From the NCBI RefSeq assembly GCF_020889785.1, contig NZ_JACMYK010000005.1, positions 100,706-164,705 of the forward strand: a DNA stretch of 64,000 nucleotides. The letters are read 5' to 3'. Source of the stretch: Bradyrhizobium acaciae. Lineage in GTDB: Bacteria > Pseudomonadota > Alphaproteobacteria > Rhizobiales > Xanthobacteraceae. Below the pieces are notes generated by a model. It did no database searches and was not told the origin of the DNA. It saw only the letters and a list, made by a program, of their open reading frames with translations. A program made the position numbers and the translations under genes. How positions within the stretch are numbered: the stretch's first letter is position 1; each line of letters opens with the position of its first letter. Below, one piece after another: positions 1-8,438 of the stretch.

Positions 1-137
1 TTTTGTACGACAATGCGGCTCTCAACCGATGCGGCGAAGTTCATGACGGACTTCGTAGAGCTTTTCAAAAGCTCGCATGAAACGCTAAGGCTGCAAAGCA
101 GGTCACGGATACTGCTTGCCCTTTTCGGCTCGAGCAT
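1..137 (-). CDS. Possible partial ORF running off the left edge, downstream of a tts box
   Basis: An open frame of about 45 codons starts at an ATG at 137 and runs off the window edge on the minus strand. It lies about 80 bases downstream of a well-conserved leftward tts box (216-233), so some TtsI-controlled gene is expected here. The translated part (Met-Leu-Glu-Pro-Lys start, then Ser/Leu-rich) matches nothing I recognise, and the true start could lie elsewhere or beyond the edge. In rhizobial T3SS clusters this position often holds nopX or other secreted Nop genes; that is context only. Confidence 0.3.
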   Translation of the reverse strand, partial: MLEPKRASSIRDLLCSLSVSCELLKSSTKSVMNFAASVESRIVVQ

Positions 138-215
138 ACGTTGTGCGGGCCCGGACCTTTGTTGCCTGTCTTGCGGCATCCCGCTGGACAGCCGCCCTCT
201 CATCATGACAGCTGC

Positions 216-233
216 AGCTTTCGAAAAGCTGAC
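216..233 (-). promoter_or_regulatory. tts box (TtsI binding site), leftward
   Basis: Read on the minus strand this is GTCAGCTTTTCGAAAGCT, the best match in the window to the rhizobial tts-box core. It points left, away from rhcC1, whose 3' end is at 287. It therefore predicts a TtsI-dependent transcript leaving the window on the left. Confidence 0.85.
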
Positions 234-286
234 CGAGGGCATAAGTAGAAATTACATCTCCTCCCAACCCATCTGTTATTATCCGT

Positions 287-988
287 TCATTTCTTACCAG
301 TATCAGGTGCGTGATCCATGCCGTCTTGATGTGAAAGCTCGGGTGAAGGAGCGTCGTTGGGGCGTCCTTCGCGAACGACCACGCTGGAAGATCCGCGAAA
401 CAGCATCAAGACCGACTCATGCGGTGGCTTTTCGGCTCCGTTCCGGTTTCGTCGCGCCTGTGCCTCCGTCACCAGTCCTTTGAGTGTTTGCTCCACAAGC
501 GCGATAAAGCGAGGCGGACCGGACGCGAAGACGAGGCCATCTCCCGGCACGGCTCTCACGATGTAGCGCTCGTCCGAGATGTTGAGTGCGTCGAGCGCCG
601 CCTTGAACGCGTCAAAGCTGATCGGATTCAGTATCAGAAGGCGGCTTTGCGCCTCATGCGCGTCAGATACGTAGAGCACCAGCCCATCGTAGTACCATTG
701 AAGATTGTAGAGACTGATCAACCGTTCGAGAAACTCCCGCGGCGGGAGATCCGGCATTCGCCCGCGAATTCGTCCCTTCACCCCGGTGCTGATATTGACT
801 CTGATATTGAGGTTGTTACCGAACTCCTGCAGCGCGGTCGCGAGGTCCTGATCCAGCACTGTGTAACTATACGGCGTCGACGGCAGCGCCAGCGGGGCGC
901 CGAGCGCCTTGATGGCGCCCAAGCACATGAAAACAGCAAGATAGAGAACTTTCTTCAAGATATGCAGCCTTGTAGACGGGATGAGCAT
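287..988 (-). CDS. rhcC1: RhcC1, N-terminal part of the split T3SS secretin
   Basis: This is the 233-aa outer-membrane component corresponding to the periplasmic N0/N1 domains of SctC secretins (NolW in Sinorhizobium). A hydrophobic N-terminal segment (about residues 11-31) looks like a signal peptide. It is followed by the STN-like stretch with 'TALQEFGNNLNIRVNIS' and 'YYDGLVLYVSD' around residues 50-110. There is no pore-forming secretin domain; that is carried by rhcC2 at 11.1-12.5 kb, the split typical of rhizobial systems. It is divergent from nolB, the usual arrangement. The tail after about residue 185 is polar and probably disordered. Confidence 0.9.
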   Translation of the reverse strand: MLIPSTRLHILKKVLYLAVFMCLGAIKALGAPLALPSTPYSYTVLDQDLATALQEFGNNLNIRVNISTGVKGRIRGRMPDLPPREFLERLISLYNLQWYYDGLVLYVSDAHEAQSRLLILNPISFDAFKAALDALNISDERYIVRAVPGDGLVFASGPPRFIALVEQTLKGLVTEAQARRNRNGAEKPPHESVLMLFRGSSSVVVREGRPNDAPSPELSHQDGMDHAPDTGKK

Positions 989-1101
989 TCCAGCGATTTT
1001 CTTCTAATTGAAACCAAGCACCGGAATTCGTCCCAAAATTTGGAGGCCGACGCTTCGCCCGAAATTGGAAGCCAACCGTGATTATTAGATGACAGATGCT
1101 C

Positions 1102-1119
1102 GTCAGCTTTTGGTCAGTT
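1102..1119 (+). promoter_or_regulatory. tts box upstream of nolB
   Basis: The sequence GTCAGCTTTTGGTCAGTT lies about 60 bases ahead of nolB. It keeps the left half GTCAGCTTTT but its right half is degenerate (GTCAGTT instead of GAAAGCT). A CTAG follows about 13 bases further on, as in most other boxes here. It should drive the nolB-rhcU secretion operon. Confidence 0.75.
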
Positions 1120-1181
1120 TGGGTCTCTAGGGTGCCAGCCCATTCATGCGAGCGAATGGCTAATCTCACCACGGGACAGAA

Positions 1182-1703
1182 ATGATTTCTCCCATGTTGC
1201 TTGGAATTGCGTCGGTCTCCGCCAACCCCGTCGAGTGTGCCTCCAGCGGCTCTTCGCTGGCGCACGCTCAGTTTCACGAGAGTCTCGCGCAGGCCGCCTT
1301 GAAACAGGGGGGCGACTCTTTTGTGACCGAGCGCGCGCCAGTTTCATCGGTGCCGGAAGTGCAGCGCGCAGTCACGCCGGCGAGCCCGCTTGGCGATCGC
1401 GTCCTTCAGAGCATTTCTGCTATCCACCAGGGCAAACCATTTCCTGGAGACGCAGTTTCGCCGACGCTCGTCGGCGATCTTGATCCTGCGAAGAGTTTCC
1501 AGCTTGGGCCGGCCGCGCAACCGCTCCTGCGGTCGCAGCAAGTCGAGGTGCATCCGGCGGGCAAGCCGGAAGGTGCGGATCATTTCGATTCGGCGCTGAC
1601 TAATTTGCGCGATGTTTACAACGGTGTCGTCCAGGTTTCGCTCATCTCCAAGGGTACAGGTGCCGTCAGTTCATCTCTGAATAAACTTCTATCAGCAGGC
1701 TGA
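1182..1703 (+). CDS. nolB: NolB, T3SS inner-rod-type component
   Basis: This 173-aa protein is the first gene of the main rightward rhc operon and matches rhizobial NolB (SctI position) in size, place and the ending with 'VSLISKGTGAVSSSLNKLLSAG'. That C-terminal amphipathic stretch is typical of needle/inner-rod proteins. It has no signal peptide, as expected for a substrate of the machine. The start at 1182 follows a weak GGGA. Its stop is 8 bases before the rhcJ start. A TtsI box lies upstream. Confidence 0.88.
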   Translation: MISPMLLGIASVSANPVECASSGSSLAHAQFHESLAQAALKQGGDSFVTERAPVSSVPEVQRAVTPASPLGDRVLQSISAIHQGKPFPGDAVSPTLVGDLDPAKSFQLGPAAQPLLRSQQVEVHPAGKPEGADHFDSALTNLRDVYNGVVQVSLISKGTGAVSSSLNKLLSAG

Positions 1704-1711
1704 GCGGGCCG

Positions 1712-2572
1712 TTGGCTGTCTTGACGAAAGGTAGGATCGGTAACGGTCGGCCCGCGAGCAAGCGGCTTCATGCTCTTGTTCTGCTGCTACTTTTACCGAC
1801 CCTCACCGGTTGCAAAACGGACCTGTATACCAAAGTGCAGGAGCGTGACGCCAACGAGATGCTTGGGCTGCTGCTGAGCAGGGGCGTAGATGCCATCCGG
1901 GTCGTCGGTAAGGATGGGACGAGCACCATTCAGGTCGAAGAAAAGCAGCTCGCCTATTCCATCGAGTTGCTAAATGACCAGGGCTTGCCGCGCCAGCCCT
2001 TCAAGAGCCTTGGTGAGGTGTTCAAGGGGTCGGGGCTCGTTGCCTCTCCGGTCGAGGAACGGGCCCGCTACGTCTATGCCCTAAGTGAAGAATTGTCGCG
2101 TACGATCAACGATATTGATGGGGTTCTCTCCGCCCGTGTTCATGTTGTTCTGCCGAAGAATGATCTTCTGCGGCAGGACGCAACCCCGTCCTCGGCGTCG
2201 GTTTTCATTCGGCACGCCTCCAGCGCGAAGCTCTCAGCCTTGCTGCCGCAAATCAAGATGCTCGTCGCCAATAGCATCGAAGGTCTATCATACGACAAGG
2301 TGGCGGTCGTGTTCGTGCCCGTCGAGCGGACTCAGCATGAGGTCTCGCTTACGTCAGCGGCAGCGTCAAACGAGTCAACCAGGTTCGTCGCGGCTCCCAT
2401 TGCGATCGGCGCAGGAGGTGCGCTCGCCGTATTAGGCATCGTATCTTGCCTACTGCTGAGCGCACGCGGGGGGCAACTTCGCCAATCCTGGCGTAAGCTG
2501 ATGAATCTCGGCAGTGGTGCCAGCAAGCCAGCGGTCAAGTCCGCTGGCAAAAAGCTCTCCGATGCGAAATAG
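1712..2572 (+). CDS. rhcJ: RhcJ, T3SS inner-membrane ring lipoprotein (SctJ)
   Basis: This is the YscJ/PrgK-family lipoprotein that forms the inner-membrane ring. A hydrophobic leader ends in the lipobox LTGC (Cys at about residue 34), followed by the canonical 'DLYTKVQERDANEMLGLLL' start of the periplasmic domain. A C-terminal transmembrane helix sits at about residues 228-250 (IGAGGALAVLGIVSCLLL). At 286 aa it matches NolT/RhcJ of other rhizobia. The start is a TTG at 1712, since no ATG lies before the leader; a second TTG at 1721 is possible. It overlaps nothing and is cotranscribed with nolB. Confidence 0.92.
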   Translation: MAVLTKGRIGNGRPASKRLHALVLLLLLPTLTGCKTDLYTKVQERDANEMLGLLLSRGVDAIRVVGKDGTSTIQVEEKQLAYSIELLNDQGLPRQPFKSLGEVFKGSGLVASPVEERARYVYALSEELSRTINDIDGVLSARVHVVLPKNDLLRQDATPSSASVFIRHASSAKLSALLPQIKMLVANSIEGLSYDKVAVVFVPVERTQHEVSLTSAAASNESTRFVAAPIAIGAGGALAVLGIVSCLLLSARGGQLRQSWRKLMNLGSGASKPAVKSAGKKLSDAK

Positions 2573-2594
2573 GCGGGCATTGAGGTCCGTATCG

Positions 2595-3212
2595 ATGGTA
2601 TCCCCCGACCAAAATCATTCACAAAACGCGCATTCCAATCGCCTGCGCGAGCTTGCCGCCTTGATCCATCCCAGCCGTTTGGCCGGCCATCTTGATGGGC
2701 TCCTGTCGGAGGCCACAGTGCTGCAGTTGCAGAAGACTCCGAGGCTGCAGCAAAGACTGGCCGAATTGCTGCTAAGCGAGCTGGCCTCGAACGGAACTGA
2801 CTGGGGCAGGGACGTTCTGCTCGGGCATGATCCGCGTCGGGCGGCCTTGCTCGCTGGCAGTATCTGGCATGCCCGTTCGGTGCTGAAGCTTGTGTCAAAG
2901 CATGACGTGGCGATTCTGATCGAAAATATTGGTGCGGAAGCACATGCTTTCGCAATCCGACACTTATCTGCTGCGGTCGCGACCACATCGATTGTCGATC
3001 CGCATAAACTGTCGAGCCAGATTGAACATGACGGACATGCCTGCCTTGGTGCCTGGCTCAAGGACGCATCAGAGCTTGACCGTTTGCGCGTCCTTTTCCG
3101 TTTACGTGTTGGGACCGCCGCCGAATCCCCAGCAGCCGAACACCACAGCGCAGCGGGTCGTTTGCTGTCTTTGGTGGTAGCCCACTTGGCCAGCGAGGCG
3201 CCAGCGGCATGA
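2595..3212 (+). CDS. nolU: NolU, T3SS accessory protein (SctK-like)
   Basis: This is the cytoplasmic accessory protein of rhizobial T3SS in the SctK position, probably helping sorting-platform assembly. I prefer the ATG at 2595 (GAGG 9 bases upstream), giving 205 aa, close to the known NolU length. A longer frame exists with an ATG at 2562 that would overlap rhcJ. The protein is rich in Leu/Ala/Arg and has no membrane segments. Its stop overlaps the rhcL start as ATGA, so translation is coupled. Confidence 0.87.
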   Translation: MVSPDQNHSQNAHSNRLRELAALIHPSRLAGHLDGLLSEATVLQLQKTPRLQQRLAELLLSELASNGTDWGRDVLLGHDPRRAALLAGSIWHARSVLKLVSKHDVAILIENIGAEAHAFAIRHLSAAVATTSIVDPHKLSSQIEHDGHACLGAWLKDASELDRLRVLFRLRVGTAAESPAAEHHSAAGRLLSLVVAHLASEAPAA

Positions 3213-3832
3213 CGGCCGATGAGATAGCCCAGCCAGATAGCCCGCGGATACGACCGCTTGGTCCACTCATACCAGCCGCGGAACTCGGTATCTGGTGCGA
3301 TGCGGTGCAGACGCGTGCGCTAGCCGACCGATATCTGCGGCAGGTTCGCAGCTGGGCAAGCAAAGTCTATCAGCAAGAGCGGGAGCACGGCCACAGCGAG
3401 GGTCTTAGGTCAGGATCGGACGAAATGGCACAGCTGATCGCCCGAGCTGCTTCCGATGTGGCCCGGCGAAAAGCCGTTCTGCAGCAGGAGTTGCCACAGC
3501 TCGTCCTTGAGATATTGACCGACTTGTTGGGCTCCTTTGATCCCGGCGAGATGCTGGTAAGAACCGTTCGTCACGCCGTCGAGCAAAGATATGGCAGCGC
3601 GGAAGTACGCCTTCACGTGTCTCCTGTGAACGTTGATGCACTAAGACATGAATTCGAGGCGTTCGACGGGACGGATGGTCGGCCGAAAGTCAGAATTGAT
3701 CCGGACCCGGCTATGGGGCCTGACCAGTGCGTTCTGTGGAGCGAGTTCGGCAATGTGGATTTAGGACTTGCCGCACAGCTCCGCAAATTACGTCTCAGCC
3801 TTGATCCGTCCTCTCAGGAAGACGAAACGTGA
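3209..3832 (+). CDS. rhcL: RhcL (NolV), T3SS ATPase stator
   Basis: This 207-aa SctL/FliH-family stator controls the ATPase RhcN and links it to the sorting platform. The central helical region (about residues 50-110, RYLRQVRSWASKVYQQERE onward, then an Ala/Arg-rich stretch) is typical. The C-terminal 'VRLHVSPVNVDALR' and 'IDPDPAMGPDQCVLWSEFGNVD' segments resemble the conserved SctL C-domain. It is coupled to nolU by ATGA and to rhcN by GTGA. Confidence 0.9.
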   Translation: MTADEIAQPDSPRIRPLGPLIPAAELGIWCDAVQTRALADRYLRQVRSWASKVYQQEREHGHSEGLRSGSDEMAQLIARAASDVARRKAVLQQELPQLVLEILTDLLGSFDPGEMLVRTVRHAVEQRYGSAEVRLHVSPVNVDALRHEFEAFDGTDGRPKVRIDPDPAMGPDQCVLWSEFGNVDLGLAAQLRKLRLSLDPSSQEDET

Positions 3833-5184
3833 CGATGCAACGATCAGGCCCTGGTCAAGCGGCCAGAGAAGGAGATCTGCATGCGGCGCTGGCATCTGTA
3901 AGATCCGCAGCAAAGGATGTCGATACGCGTGCTGTGCGGGGACGGATCACGCGGGCGATCGGCACGTTACTTCATGCCGTATTACCAGGGGCCCGTGTCG
4001 GAGAACTTTGCCTGTTGCAGGATCACGCATCCGGATGGGCGCTCGAGGCCGAAGTCATCGGTTTGTTGCCGGATGGAGTTCTGCTGACGCCTATCGGCGA
4101 TATGGTGGGCCTGTCACACCGCGCGGAAGTGGTCCCGACCGGGCGCATGCAGGAAGTGTCAGTCGGGCCCGGCCTGCTCGGTCGCGTGATCGACAGCTTC
4201 GGCCGTCCACTCGACGGCAAGGGGCCAATAAAGACGGTCCACACTTGTCCGCTCCGCGGCAGGGCACCCAACCCGATGAAACGGCGTAGCATCGAGCAGC
4301 CATTTCCGCTCGGCGTTCGCGTGTTGGATGGGCTTCTGACGTGTGGCGAAGGTCAGAGGATCGGAATCTATGGAGATGCTGGGTGCGGTAAGTCGACGCT
4401 GATGTCGCAAATTGTAAAAGGGGCGGCCGCTGATGTCACCGTAGTTGCACTCATAGGAGAGCGCGGCCGCGAGGTGCGTGAATTCATTGAACGTCATATT
4501 GGAGATGCCATTGCACGCACGATCGTTGTCGTTGAGACATCCGATCGATCCGCAATGGAGCGGGCGCAGTGCGCTCATATGGCGACCGCACTCGCGGAGT
4601 ATTTTCGGGATCAAGGACTGCAGGTCGTGCTAATGATGGATTCGCTGACGCGCTTTAGCCGCGCGATGCGCGAAATCGGCCTCGCCGCGGGAGAACCTCC
4701 GACCCGACGCGGCTTTCCTCCTTCCGTTTTTGCGCTGCTGCCCGGGCTGTTGGAACGTGCCGGTATGGGAGAGCGGGGCTCCATCACGGCATTCTATACA
4801 GTGCTTGTCGAAGGTGACGGCACGGGCGATCCGATTGCCGAAGAGTCGCGCGGCATTCTTGATGGTCATATCATTCTTTCGCGCGCGCTGGCTTCGCGCG
4901 AGCATTTTCCCGCCATCGATGTGCTGTCGAGCCGAAGTCGTGTCATGGATGCGGTCGCCTCCGCGCCACATCGCAAGGCGGCCTCCGTCTTCCGCGATCT
5001 GCTCTCGCGCTACAATGAAGCCGAGTTTCTGATCAAGGTCGGTGAATACAAGCCCGGCAGCGACCCACTGACTGATCGGGCAATCGATTCAATCGAGGAA
5101 CTGCGCGCATTCTTGCGCCAGGGACAGGATGAGCCGTCCAGCTTTGAGGAGACCGTTTCATGGATGTCGCGTCTCACGGCCTGA
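3829..5184 (+). CDS. rhcN: RhcN, T3SS ATPase
   Basis: This is the F1-like hexameric ATPase (SctN) that releases chaperones and unfolds substrates at the base of the secretion apparatus. Walker A is GDAGCGKST (about residues 180-188), Walker B is VVLMMDSLTR (about 265-275), and the ATPase signature PPSVFALLPGLLERAG lies near 300. It is 451 aa with a GTG start overlapping the rhcL stop. All catalytic motifs appear intact. Confidence 0.96.
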   Translation: MTMQRSGPGQAAREGDLHAALASVRSAAKDVDTRAVRGRITRAIGTLLHAVLPGARVGELCLLQDHASGWALEAEVIGLLPDGVLLTPIGDMVGLSHRAEVVPTGRMQEVSVGPGLLGRVIDSFGRPLDGKGPIKTVHTCPLRGRAPNPMKRRSIEQPFPLGVRVLDGLLTCGEGQRIGIYGDAGCGKSTLMSQIVKGAAADVTVVALIGERGREVREFIERHIGDAIARTIVVVETSDRSAMERAQCAHMATALAEYFRDQGLQVVLMMDSLTRFSRAMREIGLAAGEPPTRRGFPPSVFALLPGLLERAGMGERGSITAFYTVLVEGDGTGDPIAEESRGILDGHIILSRALASREHFPAIDVLSSRSRVMDAVASAPHRKAASVFRDLLSRYNEAEFLIKVGEYKPGSDPLTDRAIDSIEELRAFLRQGQDEPSSFEETVSWMSRLTA

Positions 5185-5696
5185 ATCCCGTGCAAGCGTC
5201 GAAATTACGGCTGGTGAAAGACATGAGGGAGCGAAGCGCGCTTCGTGAATTGTCGAACATGGAAGCCAAACGCCGAATTGCAGCCGACGCGCTGCAGCGG
5301 GCGTCTGAGGGGCTTGAAGCCGCGCAGAAGCATCGCTCCAAGGTCGAAGCTGAACTTTATCGGGAACTGGCGCAGCTCGAGACAACGTCCGTGGCCGAGC
5401 TCGATCGACGGTGTCAACTCGTCATTGGGCGACTGGCAGCAGAGTTCGAATCGGCGCGTCAGGCGCTTGAGCAGGCACGCATCGCGCATGAGGAGGCACA
5501 GCGGGCGGTGAGTGAGGCGCGGGCAGTATGGGCCGGGCGTTCGGCGGCGAGCCAGAAATGGCAAGAGATTGAGGGCAATGTCCAGCGCGCGACCGCCGTC
5601 CGTTCGGAGTCTGCGGCCGAAATCGACGCCGACGATGAGGTTTTGCTCCGATATCAGGGTGGTTCGCGCAGCCAGACGATCGGCGTGGCGTTCTAG
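5160..5696 (+). CDS. RhcO (Y4yJ-type), T3SS stalk protein
   Basis: This 178-aa, almost wholly alpha-helical protein is very rich in Ala, Glu, Arg and Gln, predicting one long coiled coil (about residues 15-150). It sits directly after rhcN, overlapping it by 25 bases, exactly where SctO/YscO/FliJ-like central stalk proteins lie. In NGR234 the equivalent is y4yJ. The assignment rests on position, length and coiled-coil character rather than on motifs. Confidence 0.8.
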   Translation: MDVASHGLNPVQASKLRLVKDMRERSALRELSNMEAKRRIAADALQRASEGLEAAQKHRSKVEAELYRELAQLETTSVAELDRRCQLVIGRLAAEFESARQALEQARIAHEEAQRAVSEARAVWAGRSAASQKWQEIEGNVQRATAVRSESAAEIDADDEVLLRYQGGSRSQTIGVAF

Positions 5697-5753
5697 TGGC
5701 TGGTTCTATTATGACGTCGCGAACTTCGCCTGTGCAACCTGTCGGTAAGCGCC

Positions 5754-6809
5754 GTGGCTGAACCCGCACTATTTCGGCCTGCGGTGAAGCTGGCGCATGA
5801 GGTGGTCTCGTGGGCCAACGAGATTGCCGCACGGCGTACCATCTTGCAGAGCCGCCTTGGCGACAAGCCACTATCCATCCGTGTGAGCCGGCTTGTCTGG
5901 CAGGTGGAGCCATATGACATGTCGATGCTCGACTGCGTATTTCGCGCCGGCGGCGAGACAGCTGTTTTGTCCTTGCCTCGCCTTCTCGTCGAGACACTGA
6001 TTTCAACGGTCCAGCAAGGCCTTACGTTACCTTCCGACCCGACGCGCTCGTTCGTTCTCGAGCTCGCACTGGAACCCTGGATCGTTGGATTAGAGAACGT
6101 GCTTGCATCGAATGTGCAGCTGATCCGCATCGAAGACGCAACGGCCAAAGACCCCTATCTGGAGCTCGATGTTGCCATCGGAGCGCTGGCGGGAAAGGCC
6201 CGCCTGTTCTTGTTCGCGCCGCTTGACGGTCTGATTCCTTCTGCGTTTTGCTTGTTAGGCGAGTTGATTGGCCAATTACCGCGAGAGCAAGGCAAGCTTT
6301 CGTCGGAATTGCCGGTCGTGATTACGACAGAGATCGGCTCGCTGCGGGCGCCTGTCAGGCTACTTCGCCAAGCACAGCCCGGCGACGCACTGCTGCCCGA
6401 CGTCATTCCCTTTGCCCATAGCCAGCTGATCCTCACGGCGGACAAGTTGTGGGCGCCGGCGCAGGCCGTGGACGACAGACTTGTCCTTCGCGGGCCATTC
6501 CGCCTGCAGCCCCATCCTCTAAGGTATGTAGATATGACGATACGCCTCCAAACGGAACAAGCAATCCCGCCCTCGGAAGCCGATATCGACAGTGTTGAGA
6601 TCACGCTTGTGTTCGAATGCGGCCGCTGGCCTATCCCGCTGGGTACGTTGAGAAGCATCAACGAGGGACACGTGTTCGAACTTGGGCGGTCCCTGGACGG
6701 TGCGGTCGATATTGTAGCCAACGGTCAATTGATCGGCCGGGGCGACATCGTGCGCATCGGTGAGGCGCTTGGAATCCGGTTGCGTAGCAGGTTGGCAGTC
6801 AATGGTTGA
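5754..6809 (+). CDS. rhcQ: RhcQ, T3SS cytoplasmic C-ring/sorting platform protein (SctQ)
   Basis: This 351-aa protein is the SctQ/FliN-like component. The C-terminal SPOA domain (about residues 275-350) has 'VEITLVFECGRWPIPLGTLRSI', 'EGHVFELGRSLDGAVDI' and 'ANGQLIGRGDIVRIGEALGIRL'. The start is a GTG at 5754; no in-frame ATG precedes it, because the ATG at 5711 is in another frame and stops quickly. Its last bases overlap the rhcR start, so the two are coupled. Confidence 0.92.
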   Translation: MAEPALFRPAVKLAHEVVSWANEIAARRTILQSRLGDKPLSIRVSRLVWQVEPYDMSMLDCVFRAGGETAVLSLPRLLVETLISTVQQGLTLPSDPTRSFVLELALEPWIVGLENVLASNVQLIRIEDATAKDPYLELDVAIGALAGKARLFLFAPLDGLIPSAFCLLGELIGQLPREQGKLSSELPVVITTEIGSLRAPVRLLRQAQPGDALLPDVIPFAHSQLILTADKLWAPAQAVDDRLVLRGPFRLQPHPLRYVDMTIRLQTEQAIPPSEADIDSVEITLVFECGRWPIPLGTLRSINEGHVFELGRSLDGAVDIVANGQLIGRGDIVRIGEALGIRLRSRLAVNG

Positions 6810-7467
6810 TATTCAACCGAGCATCCTTGCGCTTCTTGGGGCGACGGTCGGCCTTGGCCTGCTGGCGTTCGCAGTCGTCACGACGACCGCCTTCATAAAG
6901 GTTTCTGTCGTTCTGTTCCTGGTTCGCAACGCGCTCGGGACTCAGTCCATACCACCGAATATCGTTCTGTATGGCGCTGCATTGATTCTTACCGTGTTCA
7001 TAGGCGCTCCAGTGTTCGAGCAGACCTACAACCGCGTGACCGATCCGCAACTTCGCTACCAAACCGCCGACGATTGGTTGACCGCCGCCAAGGAGGGCAG
7101 CGAGCCGCTGCGCGCCCACCTCAAAAAGTTCACTACTGAGGAGCAGCGCACGTTCTTCCTGTCATCGACGGAACATATCTGGTCGGACGAGATGCGCAGC
7201 AACGCAACAGCCGATGATTTGGCAATTCTCGTGCCGTCGTTTTTGATCTCGGAACTTAAGCGTGCATTTGAGATCGGCTTCCTTCTCTACCTTCCGTTCA
7301 TCACGATCGACCTGATCGTGACGACGATTCTGATGGCCATGGGCATGTCAATGGTGTCACCAACAATGATATCCGTTCCTTTCAAGCTCTTTCTGTTCGT
7401 CACAATCGACGGCTGGTCGCGGCTCATGCACGGATTGGTGTTAAGCTACGCAACCCCCGGAGGTTGA
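6802..7467 (+). CDS. rhcR: RhcR, T3SS export apparatus protein (SctR)
   Basis: This is the FliP/SctR-family membrane protein of the export gate. The ATG at 6802 overlaps the rhcQ stop and gives 221 aa, the family's usual length. It has an N-terminal helix at about residues 9-30, the hallmark TAFIKVSVVLFLVRNALG stretch, 'FLISELKRAFEIGFLLYLPF' and 'DLIVTTILMAMGMSMVSP'. Four transmembrane helices are expected. Confidence 0.96.
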   Translation: MVDIQPSILALLGATVGLGLLAFAVVTTTAFIKVSVVLFLVRNALGTQSIPPNIVLYGAALILTVFIGAPVFEQTYNRVTDPQLRYQTADDWLTAAKEGSEPLRAHLKKFTTEEQRTFFLSSTEHIWSDEMRSNATADDLAILVPSFLISELKRAFEIGFLLYLPFITIDLIVTTILMAMGMSMVSPTMISVPFKLFLFVTIDGWSRLMHGLVLSYATPGG

Positions 7468-7468
7468 G

Positions 7469-7744
7469 ATGGACGAAGCCAGCATCCTCACCCACCTGAG
7501 CCGATCACTTGTCCTGTTCATGATCTGGGTTCTGCCGCCGCTCCTGGCAGCCCTCGTGGCCGGACTGGGTATCGGCATCGTGCAGGCAGCAACCCAGCTC
7601 CAGGATCAAACCTTGCCGCTGACAGTGAAACTCCTCGTCGTCGTCGTTGTGCTTGTTCTGTTTGCCCCGGTGCTGAGCGCGCCACTGATCGAGCAAGCGC
7701 AGCACATCTTCACCGAGTTCCCGGCGCTCACAGCGAGGTACTAG
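7469..7744 (+). CDS. rhcS: RhcS, T3SS export apparatus protein (SctS)
   Basis: This 91-aa FliQ/SctS-family gate protein has two transmembrane helices (about residues 15-38 and 52-75). The conserved 'LPPLLAALVAGLGIGIVQAATQLQDQTL' segment is present (20-46). The start ATG follows rhcR by one base. Unusually, rhcT does not follow directly: there is a 0.7 kb gap. Confidence 0.95.
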   Translation: MDEASILTHLSRSLVLFMIWVLPPLLAALVAGLGIGIVQAATQLQDQTLPLTVKLLVVVVVLVLFAPVLSAPLIEQAQHIFTEFPALTARY

Positions 7745-7829
7745 TGCGGGAACGCAAGGCGGACCAAGCCTACAGCTATGGCGTCGCGCTTGTCTGTCCT
7801 CATTCTGAACCATGGAAGAGGCGAGTTTC

Positions 7830-7847
7830 GTCAGCTTACCGAAAGCT
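7830..7847 (+). promoter_or_regulatory. tts box inside the rhcS-rhcT gap
   Basis: GTCAGCTTACCGAAAGCT is a near-perfect tts-box core in the plus orientation, within the 0.7 kb interval that separates rhcS from rhcT. A TTAG lies about 10 bases downstream. It could give rhcT-rhcU their own TtsI-dependent promoter, about 590 bases upstream of rhcT. Confidence 0.8.
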
Positions 7848-8438
7848 CGCCTCGTTAGCATGGGACAGATCGATATCCGGACTGTCTTGTTCGGCTCGAT
7901 CGGCCTTCGGAGGAGGAATGACCTTATCTGAAATTGTCATCCGCTCAATTCGAGTCTGGCTCACGATGAAATGACCTGCTGTGAGGCCTGGCCCTCGATG
8001 CATAACCTGGCGAGTTGTTAACTAGGTGGATAGGCATGCCGATTTGATCTCAAGTGGGCGCTGGGTTTTGACGATCTGATGGATCAAGCCGCGATGAAGT
8101 GCCGGCCGAGACCGATCGCCGCGAACTGTTGAACTGATGCAAGCTCCGAAGCTCCAGGTCATCAGAACCGCCCTGCGGTCGGTGACAGCCGAAGGAGCTT
8201 GGCTTGCTGGCCTGGTAGCCGCGCTATTCGGCGGGTTTTATCATCGAAATGGTCATACCTTATTGGTGGACAGCCGTGGCTGCGGAGAGTTGAAGCGGGA
8301 GTCCCTAGTGCTTGGGTATGTCGATCTGCAACCGCTAGGACACGAGGTCGATGACCAGTAGAGCTCTTGACGAATTGCATCTTGGCGAGGCGCACGGGCG
8401 ATTAGATTGACTTGAAGCGAGCGGTGAGCCGAGCTCAA
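7848..8438. other. Non-coding or degenerate interval between rhcS and rhcT
   Basis: No convincing gene is seen. The only open frames are 60-80 codons long with no recognisable product. One very short frame at 7918 follows an AGGAGG but is only 18 codons long and the spacing is too tight. Elsewhere in rhizobia rhcS and rhcT are normally adjacent, so this looks like an insertion or remnant that brought in a tts box. Confidence 0.5.

Noticed and set aside
7918..7974. 18-codon ORF after AGGAGG in the rhcS-rhcT gap
   Set aside because: Ribosome-site spacing is only one base and the peptide is too short to support.
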